A stretch of 64,000 nucleotides of DNA from Juglans regia (Eukaryota; Streptophyta; Magnoliopsida; Fagales; Juglandaceae), in the NCBI RefSeq assembly GCF_001411555.2, contig NC_049901.1, positions 10,364,681 to 10,428,680 on the forward strand, in the 5' to 3' direction. Below the pieces are notes generated by a model. The model worked only from the letters and a program-made list of their open reading frames with translations. It made no database searches and was not told where the DNA came from. This document shows positions 1-10,832 of the stretch, piece after piece. A program made the translations under genes and the position numbers. Every line of letters begins with the position of its first letter. The first letter of the stretch is position 1.

Positions 1-1160
1 ACTTCGAGTGTGCCCCTCACAAAATCCTTCTAGAAGCTCTTAGGCGTGTAGGTCCTCATTTTTCATGCAAGATTTCGCCCTTTCCCAATGCCACCTTCTT
101 CCACTTTTCATCATTTCATTTTGCATGCTTGACACTTGGCCAAATCTTCTAGAAACCAAATCCCTCTAGGGTTTGTCGTGCCCTTCTTGTCCCTTGGCTT
201 GCCCTAGGGCCACTTCCCTAGGTGTAACTAGTGCATGTGGGACAAGTGGTGTGTGTCCTTGGAAATTTGAAATATCATTGCTTTCTTAGGAAATCTAAGA
301 ATATCCCTACATGGGCGCCATGTGTCAAAGCTCCTATTTCTTTTTCATCATTGCCTCTCTTTGGAAAGTTCAAAAGATCCTCTACATGAGTGACAAGTGG
401 CATGGTTTTCTTGTCAAAATTCGAAATCCTAAGAGGCTCCTTGGGCATGTTCCTTCATATGGTCTAAATTCAATGTATTTCTAGGGCAAAATCGTCATTT
501 GATAAATCCTAACCCTAGGCTTGAGCCTTATAGACTTATGCATGCTTGTCAAGTGTCATTTAAGAGGTGGGTGTGTGTTCCCCATGCTCTTTTCTTTTCC
601 CATGCATCTTTTCCTTTTTCCCACTTCCTTATGCTTCTCAAAACTCAGAATATGACATGTGTTAAGTGGCGGCCAAAACCCTAGGGCTACAAGGGTAATT
701 TTGTTTTGTGCATTGTCTTTTCCACTCTCTTCTAGAATCCTTTCTCTACTAATGCATGAATGACAAATGACATAATTTTAGAAAATAAACTTGAGTGGGT
801 GTGTGGCTTAAGAATCCCAAAGTCCCTTAGTATTCCAAATATAAATCCTTTAGAAAATCTCACTTTTTTCTTCCCCATGTGTCATTCCCCATGCAAACGT
901 CTCTTGGAACTCCTCACTAAGGACAAGTGGCATGAAGTATGTGTGTTCTTGGGTTTGCCGAAATCACCATATCACTTGAGATGACTTTTGTGTCATTCCC
1001 TAGGTTGTTTTTTGAGTCTTTTCCTTTCCCCTTGTTGTTGAAGTTGCCTAGGGCTATAGGCTCCATCCCTCTTACAAAAAGTCTTCTAGAAACATACCTT
1101 TTGAAATCCATGCCAAAAATCCATAAGCAAAATAACATCCATTTGAAATATGAATGATGT
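1..1160. repeat. Non-coding dispersed repeat, no gene seen
   Basis: I see no convincing gene; the reading frames are short and lack family features. A degenerate motif like GACAAGTGGCATG recurs near 237, 391, 551, 762 and 923, often about 155-160 bp apart, with TCTTCTAGAA-type strings between copies. The motif CATGGGCGCCATGTG near 310 recurs in reverse orientation near 62230, so this stretch probably belongs to the same dispersed family as 61.4-62.7 kb. The family assignment is inference. Confidence 0.35.
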
Positions 1161-1397
1161 TTCTTATTAAAGTCCAGGATGTCAGATTGGCATATGGACT
1201 AGACTGGACCATTGCCAATCTGTCCAGTCAGGTCCGATCAGTCCGATCCTTATCCCAATGGGCCACTTTTCTAGTCTCGATGCAACTGACTTTACTAGTC
1301 AAATTTTAGCCCAAGTCCTAATTTTGAGACTATTTTTAACCTAAATTATTATTAACAATTTAACATACAAAATATAGAAAAAACAATTAGAAGAAGA
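1161..1397. other. GTCC-rich then AT-rich spacer, no gene
   Basis: Positions about 1175-1260 carry repeated GTCCAGTC/GGTCCGATC-type strings, followed by AT-rich sequence up to the Harbinger element. Similar GTCC/GGTC-rich sequence lies at 9755-9873, beyond the Harbinger element and its AT-rich right flank. Both could be ends of one older GC-tipped transposon into which the Harbinger element inserted. That is inference; no clean terminal repeat was matched. Confidence 0.25.
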
Positions 1398-1401
1398 TGT
1401 A

Positions 1402-1419
1402 CCTCGTTTGGATTCGAAG
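1402..1419 (+). repeat. Left terminal inverted repeat of the Harbinger element
   Basis: An 18-bp end whose reverse complement matches 8590-8608 with about two differences. It is followed at 1420-1530 by repeated GAGATGAGTTGAGATGA strings and GAATAGTAGTGAGATGAG, a subterminal repeat also seen in MITE-like fragments near 32.9 and 49.8 kb. Confidence 0.75.
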
Positions 1420-2177
1420 ATGGGTTGAGATGTGTTGAGATGAGTTGAGATGAATTTTGAATAGTAGTGAGATGAGTTGAGATGAGTTGAGATGATTTAT
1501 GAATAGTAGTGAGATGAGTTGAGATAATTTATAAGTTGTTGTAATTTATTTATGAATTGATATGGTTTTAACTTTATATTAAATGTTATATATAAATTAT
1601 TGATAAAGAAGTATTAAATAAATTATTAATTACCCAGGTACTTTTTTTTTTTTAATGAAGTGAATAATAAAAATTTTTGGATTACAATAGTCTTTTCTAA
1701 TGAAAATACAACAAAATTTCGATAATAAAGTTAATCATTTATTCAAAAATCCCAATTGTAATTGTTTGCAAAAAACACGTTAAATAATATTAATATATTA
1801 TAAAATAATTTTTTCAAATAGCTGTGCTTAAATTCATTTCCCATATTCACCGTAGTAATGGGAAATTTTCCCTACCTCTAATTTTCAATTATAGTCAATG
1901 ATAATCAATTAGGAAAATAACATCATTAAATTATAAAATCAATCCTTGTAAATTTGTGTACGATAAAATTTACATATCGACCAATTATTTATGAAACTAA
2001 ATTTACGTATATAGCTTATAATATTAGCAACCATATTTCTAAATAAATTTGCTACAAACTTCCCTATCTATATAAATTAGTAATATATTGCCAGACCAAA
2101 ATAAAATTTGCAATACATTTGAATCTCTAACTACACCCTTATATAGTCTCAATAATGTCAATATTTATCAATATAAG

Positions 2178-3690
2178 TCAATGACCACTCCTAGCTTCCC
2201 ACATACGTTTGGCAATGTCATCCCTAATTGCAGCCATAGCTCGGGCTGATTCGACGGTCATGTCAGGATGATTTCCTGAAACTGCGGCGTCGCTATATGC
2301 ACGACCGCTTGGACTGAGCTCCATATCTCTCCACTCCTCGAACAACCTGTCATTCGGGCTCGTCATTCTAATAAAATTGTGTAACGTACAACATGCAATG
2401 ATCAGATCCCCTTGCCTCCCAACTTTATAACCAGGCATGAGTCTTAAAATTCTAAATCGTGATTTCAAGACCCCAAATGTACGTTCTATTACGTTACGAA
2501 TACATGAATGACGATGATTAAAATAATCTTTATACCCCCTAAATCCCCGCTGACCCTGACGGTCACTTCTATGATATCTCTCTCTAGGGTAAGGGGGCAT
2601 AAATCCTCGAGTACATGGATACGCCGAATCGACTAGATAATAATGACCTGTCAACCATTAACATTATGAGATAATCAGGCCCCAAGCAACGAATCCCGAG
2701 CTTTTTAAAAACAACAGATATAAAGACCCAATATAATCAGACAAAAATAATTGTGGCCTTCGAACTGATTTACCATCGAGAGGCATTGGAAATGCGTTGC
2801 GGCCCTGAGACAATGCATCGATGAATACACGTGCATCATGCGAGCTCCCCTCCCAACCAGTGTACAGGAATGTGAATTTCATGTCCAAGTCACATACACA
2901 CAATACGTTTTGGGCAACTTTGCCATGCCGGTTGCGATATGCCTCACGCACCTCTGCAGGTACAACAGCGTCGATCATGGTCCCATCAATTGCACCAATG
3001 CATCCCTGCGAACGAGTAAGCGGACATGATACATACGAATACATACGGTTTAAGTAATTTACAAAACAATGATCCAATATGTACAGAATTATATTTTATT
3101 ATCTACCATAAACAACTTACCTCAAACCAAGGATAATTTCTCGGATTGGCTGCGATTGTTGGGTGCACCCCGGATGTGTGAGTTGGGTAAATAAGATGTG
3201 TCCCTAGCCTACACAGGGCCTTCATAACGTTCCTCACATGGGCATTAACAGTTTCTGTTGAATGTTGAAAGCGCTGCCCCACAATCCGTTGTTCGTCTCC
3301 AGCTGCCACTACCGATGTGAACATGCCTATTTGTTCCTCGACGGTCAACCCTTTTCTAGTATCCTTCAAAAATCTATTTGAACGTAACAAGCTGCATAAT
3401 GCGCGGAAGGCATCAACCTCAAGTCGGAATAACTCGCGACAATTTCTTGGATTCCCATTCAAAACTTCCAAAATATATTGATGTCCCCGTAATCCAATAT
3501 TGTGTTGTGGCTGTCTAAGCTGTTGTTGTGCTTCTCTACCAGCCCTCGCAAGAAATGCGAGTGTCTCAAGATCCTCAGTTGCAAGGTCATCTTCACTACT
3601 ATCAGTCAAACACACATTAGGGAACGTATCATCTGAATCTCGATTCACGTTCATCGAGTACCTTCCTGCTGACCAATTCCCAGTGTGCAC
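2178..3690 (-). CDS. PIF/Harbinger transposase (DDE_Tnp_4 type), three exons
   Basis: Catalyses excision and integration of the element in the nucleus. I read three minus-strand exons: 3690-3121, 3005-2774 and 2647-2178, joined by two GT-AG introns of 115 and 126 bp, giving about 423 residues, a normal length. The first exon holds the N-terminal helical region typical of plant HARBI1-like proteins (GNPRNCRELFRL, then ERFQHS-like GQRFQHSTETV). The DDE triad is visible: first Asp in CIGAIDGT, second Asp in GSSHDARVF, Glu in NVIERTFGVLK. The donor GAG/GTAAGT (3121/3120) and the acceptor ending at 3006 keep the frame in phase 0; the second junction also keeps it. An in-frame Met lies 14 residues inside (MNVNRD), so the true start could be shorter. 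It follows the Myb-like gene on the same strand. Confidence 0.85.
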
Positions 3691-4013
3691 AGTGGGTTAA
3701 TTCGTACTATTTTATCTTTACAACCATTGTAAATAATCTGTCACAAGTTAACAAAATAATAAGGAGGTACTACGATCTTAATATAATATATTAAACATAA
3801 TCCAATATAATCATACAGAACCCGAACAGAGCCTAAAACAGGTCCTCCATAATCCGTCCTCATTTCAATCAGATTACAACAAATCAAACAGACAACCCAC
3901 ATTGGAAAAGTAGCTATTTATAAACTCATCAAAGGAATACAAATAGTCTCATGAAAAATAAAGGGTGACAATGCCATCGAAAATATAGCCTAAGAATTAA
4001 AAATGAGCCTACT

Positions 4014-5059
4014 TTAACAATTACGGGCCCAATCGTCCCTCCTTGCAGCATCCAAGGACAAGAAAAACAGTCGCATCTCTGGGTTCAGTAATCTCTCGAT
4101 TGCGCGAACAAGTTGGGATGGCTCCAACGGAGGGGAAAGCTCGCTGAGCAACGTCGCACAATGACTAATCGGATCATACCCCGCATTGGTCCCATCACTA
4201 GGCTCTGTCTCTTTGCTGCGCTTCGATGATGCCACAGCTTCTGCATCCTCATATCGTTTACGCCTCGCTCTCTGCGTCAGTTTAACCTCCTCGACGGCCT
4301 CAGAAAGCTGCACCTCAAAATCGCTCTTCTTTCTTGGCTTCGGCCTGCGTGATGACCCAGTCACGGCATCCTCTGCAGGTGACCCGATCCCCATCAAGTC
4401 AATAAAGTCATCATTGCCAATGGGCAAGTCCTGTCGATGACCTAGTGCGGGAGGGCGTCGAGCTCGCATCTCCTCATCCAGGCGCCGCTCGTCGTCGCTA
4501 TCTGCGGGTAGCTGTGTTGATGCGTGTTGCATAGTCCCGTATGCAACGGACGCGCCAAATATGGTGCACAGCTCCTCGTACTTTGGGCAGCCAAAAGTAC
4601 GAAACCTCCCCCATTTCGATTTAACCTAACAATTATAGAAGAAACATACGCAGTTAATAATCAAACATCGAGTGCTCAAACAACAAATTTGAAGGGTGCA
4701 ATAAAGATGGTTAACTTTAATTAAAATTTTACCCTAATGGCATTCTCCCAGCACTCGTCACTCGCGACAACTGTCTTTGTGTCGGGATCCCAACCCATAC
4801 CAGTTTGGCTCAACAAATCGGTAAACAAGCGCTGCATCCCCTTCAACCTCGTCAATTTTCCACGAACCTGGTTCCCGTCAAACACTTTCTTCCCAACAGC
4901 AGTGAGTCGCTGTGCATAAACTCCATGCTCTCTAAACGTTATCTTTTCGCCCTTTAATCTACCTTGAAGCGCATCCTGGTAGAGCATGTCGATGAATATC
5001 TCCTCCATGGCATCGCCCCAAAGCACATTATCCCGGCTCGTATCTTCGGGGTCCTCCAT
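4014..5059 (-). CDS. Myb/SANT-like DNA-binding protein of the Harbinger element, two exons
   Basis: In PIF/Harbinger elements this second protein binds element ends and helps bring the transposase to the nucleus. The exons are 5059-4733 and 4625-4014, with a 107-bp GT-AG intron (phase 0), giving about 312 residues. Residues 1-130 match the Myb_DNA-bind_3 pattern: an early Trp-containing helix (NVLWGDAMEEIFIDML), then QVRGKLTRLKGMQRLF, GMGWDPDTKTVVASDECW, and after the junction KWGRFRTFGCPKYEELCTIFG-type sequence. The rest is acidic and basic low-complexity sequence with PRKKSDF and RARRKR stretches that could act as nuclear localisation signals. The C-terminus (ERLLNPEMRLFFLSLD) resembles the conserved tail of plant relatives. 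Without the intron the first frame stops three codons after the junction, which supports splicing. Confidence 0.78.
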
Positions 5060-5279
5060 TTCAAATAGCTAAAATGGTAATATAAGGAAAAAAGAAAAAA
5101 GGTTTTGCATGTCAACTACGCTACGTTATATGCGTTAATGAGTAACGAGCCGGAATTACAAATGACCCATACCTTTTGATACGGCCGATGTCTAGCAGAT
5201 GAGCGTAAGGAGTATCGCTATGGGAACATGGATGACGTAAGTTTATTAATCCCTATGAAACTTTGTTATATATAAATAC

Positions 5280-7340
5280 ACAACAGTTGTAGGAGAAAAA
5301 CCAAAATCAAAACACTACACTACCACATTCAACCACATGCATACCAAAACCCAAACCCCCAAAAACAGAACAATAATCCCATTTACAACTCTAAAATAAA
5401 ATGAGGCCCCAAGCAAACTAATGTTTCAACTATAAAATACATGCAAATGCAAAAATCTCCCCACATTACCTCAAACTACTCCATGAAAGTAAAATACATC
5501 CAAATGCAAAAATCAAAACCACATTATGCACGGCAGTAGCAGATTTGAGAAAGAAAAATTAAAACCCCATTCCCACATTCAACCACATGCATAGCAAAAC
5601 CAAAACCCCCAAAAACAGAACAATAATCCCATTTACAACTAACCTATGACATGAGGCCCCAAGCGAACTAATGTTTCAACCATAAAATACATGCAAATGC
5701 AAAAATCTCCCCACATTACAGCCAACAATAATCCCCAACTAAAATCCATGCAAATGCAAAAATCTGTCCAATATTTATGCATCGAGTAGCAGATTTGACA
5801 AAGAAAAAATAAAACCCCATTCCCACTGTCAACCACATGCATACCAAAACCAAAACCCCAAAAACAGATCAATAATCACTTCTACAACTAACCTATGAAA
5901 TGAGGCCCCAAACAAACTAATGTTTCAACTATAAAATACATGCAATTGCAAAAATGTCCCCAAATATGGTGCACGGCTGTAGCAGATTTTTGAAAGAAAA
6001 ACTAACACCCCATTCCCACATTCAACCACATGCATACCAAAACCAAAACTCCCAAATAATCAATTATAATCACTTTCACAACTAACCTATGAAATGAGGC
6101 CCCAAGCAAACTACTCCATTCAACTAAAATACATGGAAATGCAAAAATCTCCCCACATTATGCACGGCAGTAGCAGATTTGAGAAAGAAAAATTAACACC
6201 CCATTCCCACATTCAACCACATGCATAGCAAAACCAAAACCCCAAAAACAGAACAAGAATAAATTTTACAACTAACAAGCTGAAATGAGGACCCAAGCAA
6301 ACTATGCCATTCAAGTATGCAAATGCAAAAATAAAACCATATTATGCACGGCAGTAGCAGGAAAAGAAAGAAAAATTAAAAACACCCCATTCCCACATTC
6401 AACCACATGCATACCAAAACCAAAACCCCAAAAAACAAAACAATAATCACTTTCACAACTAACCTATGAAATGAGGCCCCAAGCAAACTACTCCATTCAA
6501 CTAAAATACATGGAAATGCAAAAATCTCCCCACATTATGCACGGCAGTAGCAGAATTGAGAAAGAAAAATTAACACCCCATTCCCACATTCAACCACATG
6601 CATAGCAAAACCAAAACCCCAAAAACAGAACAAGAATCAATTTTACAACTAACAAGCTGAAATGAGGACCCAAGCAAACTATGCCATTCAAGTATGCAAA
6701 TGCAAAAATCAACCATATTATGCACGGCAGTAGCAGGAAAAGAAAGAAAAATTAAAACACCTCATTCCCACATTCAACCACATGCATACCAAAACCAAAA
6801 CCCCAAAAAATCAATTATAATCACTTTCACAACTAACCTATGAAATGAGGCCCCAAGCAAACTACTCCATTCAACTAAAATACATGGAAATGCAAAAATC
6901 TCCCCACATTATGCACGGCAGTAGCAGATTTGAGAAAGAAAAATTAACACCCCATTCCCACATTCAACCACATGCATAGCAAAACCAAAACCCCAAAAAC
7001 AGAACAAGAATCAATTTTACAACTAACAAGCTGAAGTGAGGACCCAAGCAAACTATGCCATTCAAGTATGCAAATGCAAAAATCAACCATATTATGCACA
7101 GCAGTAGCAGGAAAAGAAAGAAAAATTAAAACACCCCATTCCCACATTCAACCACATGCATACCAAAACCAAAACCCCAAAAAACAAAACAATAATCACT
7201 TTTACTACTAACCTATGAAACGAGGCCCCAAGCAAACTCCATTCAACTAAAATACATGCAAATGGAAAAATCTCCCCACATTATGCACGAATCTCCCCAC
7301 ATAATGCACGGCAATTTTGTAAACAATTCACAAAAGCATA
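5280..7340. repeat. Tandem array inside the Harbinger element
   Basis: The phrase CATTCAACCACATGCAT recurs about ten times, near 5331, 5581, 5831, 6023, 6213, 6401, 6592, 6775, 6966 and 7151. Spacing is about 250 bp for the first two intervals and then 183-192 bp. From about 6200 the units alternate between two versions (CATGCATAGC with GAACAAGAAT, and CATGCATACC with AATAATCAC), so the higher-order unit is about 376 bp. The array lies upstream of the Myb-like gene with respect to its transcription. Confidence 0.85.
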
Positions 7341-8589
7341 AGTTGAGGAAGCCTTACTTAAAGATAATTTTAAGTCGTATGAATGAGGCCCCAACCAAAC
7401 TACCACATTCAACCCATGCAAACCCAAAAATAAAACCACAAGCATGGCAACCATAAACATATGCAGGCATGATTATGCATTGATATCCACATTCAAGTAT
7501 GCATCGACCAATCATGCAAATTAACAAAATAACATCTAAAGAAATGAAATGGGTAAACAACATAAAAATTTTCTAAACAGCTTACCATACAGCACTGGAA
7601 ATTATAATAACATGAAAATTTTAACTGTCGTGGTCATGAGCACATCAATGATAATATGGATATACATTTATCTCGGTCAATAACCACAACAATAATAAAT
7701 TTAAGGAGAAATTCATCTCCACACTAGAGTAATGCCAACTGAAATTGATGCATTGCATTTCTAACAGCTTAAAATGATTTGAGATGAGATTCACATACTT
7801 GGAAGGATCGTGTTCTTGGAGCCGTGATGGTGAAAGAAATACCCCGTAGGTGGTTATGGTGGAATCGACTTCTTGAGGTGGGGTGTTTGCAGATTTTTGG
7901 AATTGTGGGTTTCATTTGTGAAGGGGATTTATGAATTTCTCATGTAAGGGGCTCTGACAATATTCTATAAATAATCTACACTGTACAATGCGAATCTAAA
8001 ATCAAAACCCTAGACGTGTGTTCACAGCCTTTGGGTCAGGGGGCAGGGGAATCTCTGTCATGGAAGGGGGACGTGATTGTGTACGGTTACTAGACATATA
8101 GATGAAACCCAAATCGATTGGTGGGGATGGTATCTCTCACGCGACTGAGCTCCCTGGGTTGCCTCAGGCCGTCGGTCTTAAGATGCTTCCACCTCGGGTT
8201 GCCTTCGAACTGGTGCGTTTGGGAGATCGCAGATGAGATGCCCCCTCGCCCATGCCGTGAAGTGGTCTGAAATGGTGAGGTATGGCGTCGATGATGGCAG
8301 GAGATGGGTCTGCCCAGAGTGAGGAGCTTTGCGTGGAGATGAATGGTGCGTGAAGAGGTGGGTGAGGGCCTTCGAGCTCTGCGTGGAGTTGATGGGTGTG
8401 TGAAGGGCATGGGTGAAGGGGTGGGTGAGAGGGCCTTAGGAGCCTTCATTACACCCGTGTAATGGAAACAGTAAAAAGGCAAAAAGCAACAGTCATTCCC
8501 ATATTTGTCTTATATGAGAGAAAGATGTGAGGTGTGGTTTGACAGACCACTTCTCCGTACAAACTCAGTTTGAGATTGTCTGAAGTAAC
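7341..8589. other. Right-hand non-coding part of the Harbinger element
   Basis: No gene is supported. The GC-richer part (about 7800-8460) lies upstream of the Myb-like gene on the minus strand and probably contains promoter and 5' leader. A 130-codon frame on the minus strand (8482-8090) is rich in Pro, Ser, Thr and Arg and matches nothing I recognise. Confidence 0.4.
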
Positions 8590-8608
8590 CTTCGAATCCA
8601 AACAAGGG
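8590..8608 (-). repeat. Right terminal inverted repeat of the Harbinger element
   Basis: CTTCGAATCCAAACAAGGG pairs with the left end at 1402-1419. The flanking TGTA at 8609-8612 matches 1398-1401. Confidence 0.75.
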
Positions 8609-8612
8609 TGTA

Positions 8613-9370
8613 AAATTTCAATAACATCCAAAATATAAATAAAAGAAAATATAGAAAAAATGAAAAAATACTAATAAAACTAAAAATTCCTAATCATCCA
8701 AACTCCAAATGAAAGAAAAAAAAAAGTTACAAGATCAAAAAAAGTACAGAAAATAGATAATAAAATTTACAAATTACAATCCATGCATCTAAGTCAAAAT
8801 TACAAATTATAAATTATAAATGACTGAATAGTAATATAAAAAAAATCCAAGTCCAAGTCCAAAACTTTAAGTCTTCACAAGCTTACTGCAAAAACATAGC
8901 AAACAAATATTCAATGTCTTAGTTTAATAACAAAAATAACTAGTATGGTAGTATAAAAGTATATTCTTCTCACCTCATTCATCTGCATTGGGTGTATGCA
9001 TTGTATTCAACACCTTCATAAAAGATAAAAGAAAACAAATTATATAAATTTACATAACATATAAATTTTATTTCTTTTATCTTTTTGGCACATAAATTAA
9101 TAAAAAAATTATTTAAATTAATAAAATTAAAATTAAGTAAACTATTTAATGTGGATTATTTAATTAACTCATTAAAAAAATATTTAATTGTACTTATATT
9201 TATGATATTAATTATTAATTTGTTACTAATTTAGAGTATGTCAATGTATTAGGAATCTATGATAGTTAATGCAAAATGAGCTATATTAAACTTTTTATTT
9301 TTTTATATGATTAATAAATAATCTTCATTGACCATAGGTCCATACATGCTTTATATTTACTTATAATTTT
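8613..9370. other. AT-rich spacer
   Basis: Strongly AT-rich sequence with poly(A) and poly(T) runs. No gene, terminal repeat or RNA gene is visible. Confidence 0.5.
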
Positions 9371-9690
9371 AATTAGATCATAAATGTAGATGTTAGTAAT
9401 TAGTTAATGGTGAATTGGTGATAAGTTAGTTAATTGATATCATACATTAGTTAATTACAATAATATTTGTAATTGCTTTATACTCACTTGAAACTTAGAT
9501 ATTTTACAAAAAGTTTATCTAATAACTTTAATTAGACCATAGATGTAGATGTTAGTAATTAGTTAATGGTAAATTGGTGATAGGTTAATTGAAATCATAC
9601 ACTAGTTAATTGTTAGAATATTAATTTGTAATTACATATTTAAAATCTGATATTGTTAATTTGTTAATGGTGAAAGGTTAGATGAAAATT
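9371..9690. repeat. Two-copy tandem duplication, about 160 bp
   Basis: AATTAGATCATAAATGTAGA begins at 9371 and a close copy (AATTAGACCATAGATGTAGA) begins near 9530. Both are followed by TGTTAGTAATTAGTTAATGG, and a shortened third trace lies near 9655. AT-rich and non-coding. Confidence 0.6.
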
Positions 9691-9754
9691 ACATAATTAA
9701 TTATACAATTATTATATAAATAATATATAGATAATATATATAATCTATTTAAAA

Positions 9755-9873
9755 ATATGTATTTCCTATTCGGTCGGTCTGGTCCTGGGTGGGGCGGGAT
9801 TGGACCAAAAACTGATTTTTTGGGATTCCATGGATCGAGACCGACCGATCTCAACCTCGGTCCAGTCAGTTTC
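9755..9873. other. GGTC-rich fragment cut by an LTR
   Basis: Contains CGGTCGGTCTGGTCC-type strings and GACCGACCGATC. It stops abruptly at 9874, where LTR family D begins. Possibly the far end of the transposon whose other end is near 1175-1260. Confidence 0.25.
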
Positions 9874-9998
9874 TGTGATGCCCCCAACCTCCGCTTGGGA
9901 TGGAACGGACACTTAGAACGTCGGGACATGTAACACAAGGTTACATACCCCCGTTCGTGATAATTAATATGCAATACATTCTAGTATGTAACTAACAG

Positions 9999-10832
9999 TG
10001 ATATGAACCCGTGGGAATGAATTCCCTTGAACCCACAATCAATTTGAAAACTCCCCAAGAAAGCCAAAATCAAGTCAAGGATGGAGAATCTAGACCCGAT
10101 GAGAACTCGTTTCAAGAACCTAGATTATATTAAAATCTAGACCCGCTGAAGAACCCGTCTCAAGAACCCAGATTACAAAGGAGGAACGCCACAAAGGTTG
10201 TGATTTACCTTTGATAAGTTCAAGAGTTCAATCAAGAACAAGAGGAGAAAACTCAACTCACAAATAAAATTCAATATTGTCTAACTCTCAAATGAGGCTA
10301 CAAAGAGTTTTTAAAGCCAAACCTAATCAAAACCCTAGCCAAAATAATGCCCCTTTTACCCAAAATTACCCTTGATGAACAGTACCGGCTACAGTACGCG
10401 CGGCTACAGTAACCCCAACAGTAAATTGATGAAACCCTAGTTCCTAAAATGTAATTTTCCAAATAAGCCCTTGGCCAAAATACAAGGCCTTCCCAAAAAC
10501 ATAGTTCAAAAGAAATAAGACATGTGAGCCAAGCATCTTCAAGCCCACTTATTCTAAACTAATAAAATAAATCATTTAACCAAATTGGAAGCCTCCAATA
10601 ACAATAGGCCGTATCTTTAAGTCATGTCTTCCACAGCTTGAATAAAGTGGATCAAACTGGTTCTTCTTCTTTCAGACCCATCTTCAGTGTTGGGCTCTTG
10701 CTGGCTTCATCCCAGGTGGATTGCACCAATCCTTGCATTGCTTCCTTGATCTTCTTGGCCCTTGATCTTGTAATTGGCCCATCTGGAACTTGCAAAGGAT
10801 CTTTAAGAGTAGGCCCACCTTGGTTCCTATCA
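9999..10832 (-). repeat. 3' LTR of element 1
   Basis: 834 bp, nearly identical to 16218-17051. It encodes the last ~60 residues of the Gag-Pol frame on the minus strand (10832-10652). It contains a repeated GCTACAGTA motif near 10390-10410. Confidence 0.93.

Larger units (their letters stand above)
1402..8608 (-). mobile_element. PIF/Harbinger DNA transposon, about 7.2 kb
   Basis: The left end (CCTCGTTTGGATTCGAAG, 1402-1419) is matched in reverse complement by the right end at 8590-8608 with few differences, and TGTA flanks both ends (1398-1401 and 8609-8612). Between them, both on the minus strand, lie a DDE transposase and a Myb/SANT-like protein, the standard two-gene content of PIF/Harbinger elements. 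The interior also holds a 2-kb tandem array (5280-7340). The usual Harbinger duplication is 3 bp (TWA-like), so GTA/TGTA is an imperfect fit. Both genes can be read without stops using consensus introns, so the copy may be recent or still capable. Confidence 0.82.

Noticed and set aside
5280..7340. Possible CRISPR-like repeat array
   Set aside because: Units are about 190-250 bp and contiguous, with no short repeat/unique spacer pattern; an ordinary tandem array in a eukaryotic transposon.
8090..8482. 130-codon minus-strand frame upstream of the Myb-like gene
   Set aside because: Low-complexity Pro/Ser/Thr/Arg composition, no domain and no splice link to the Myb-like gene found.
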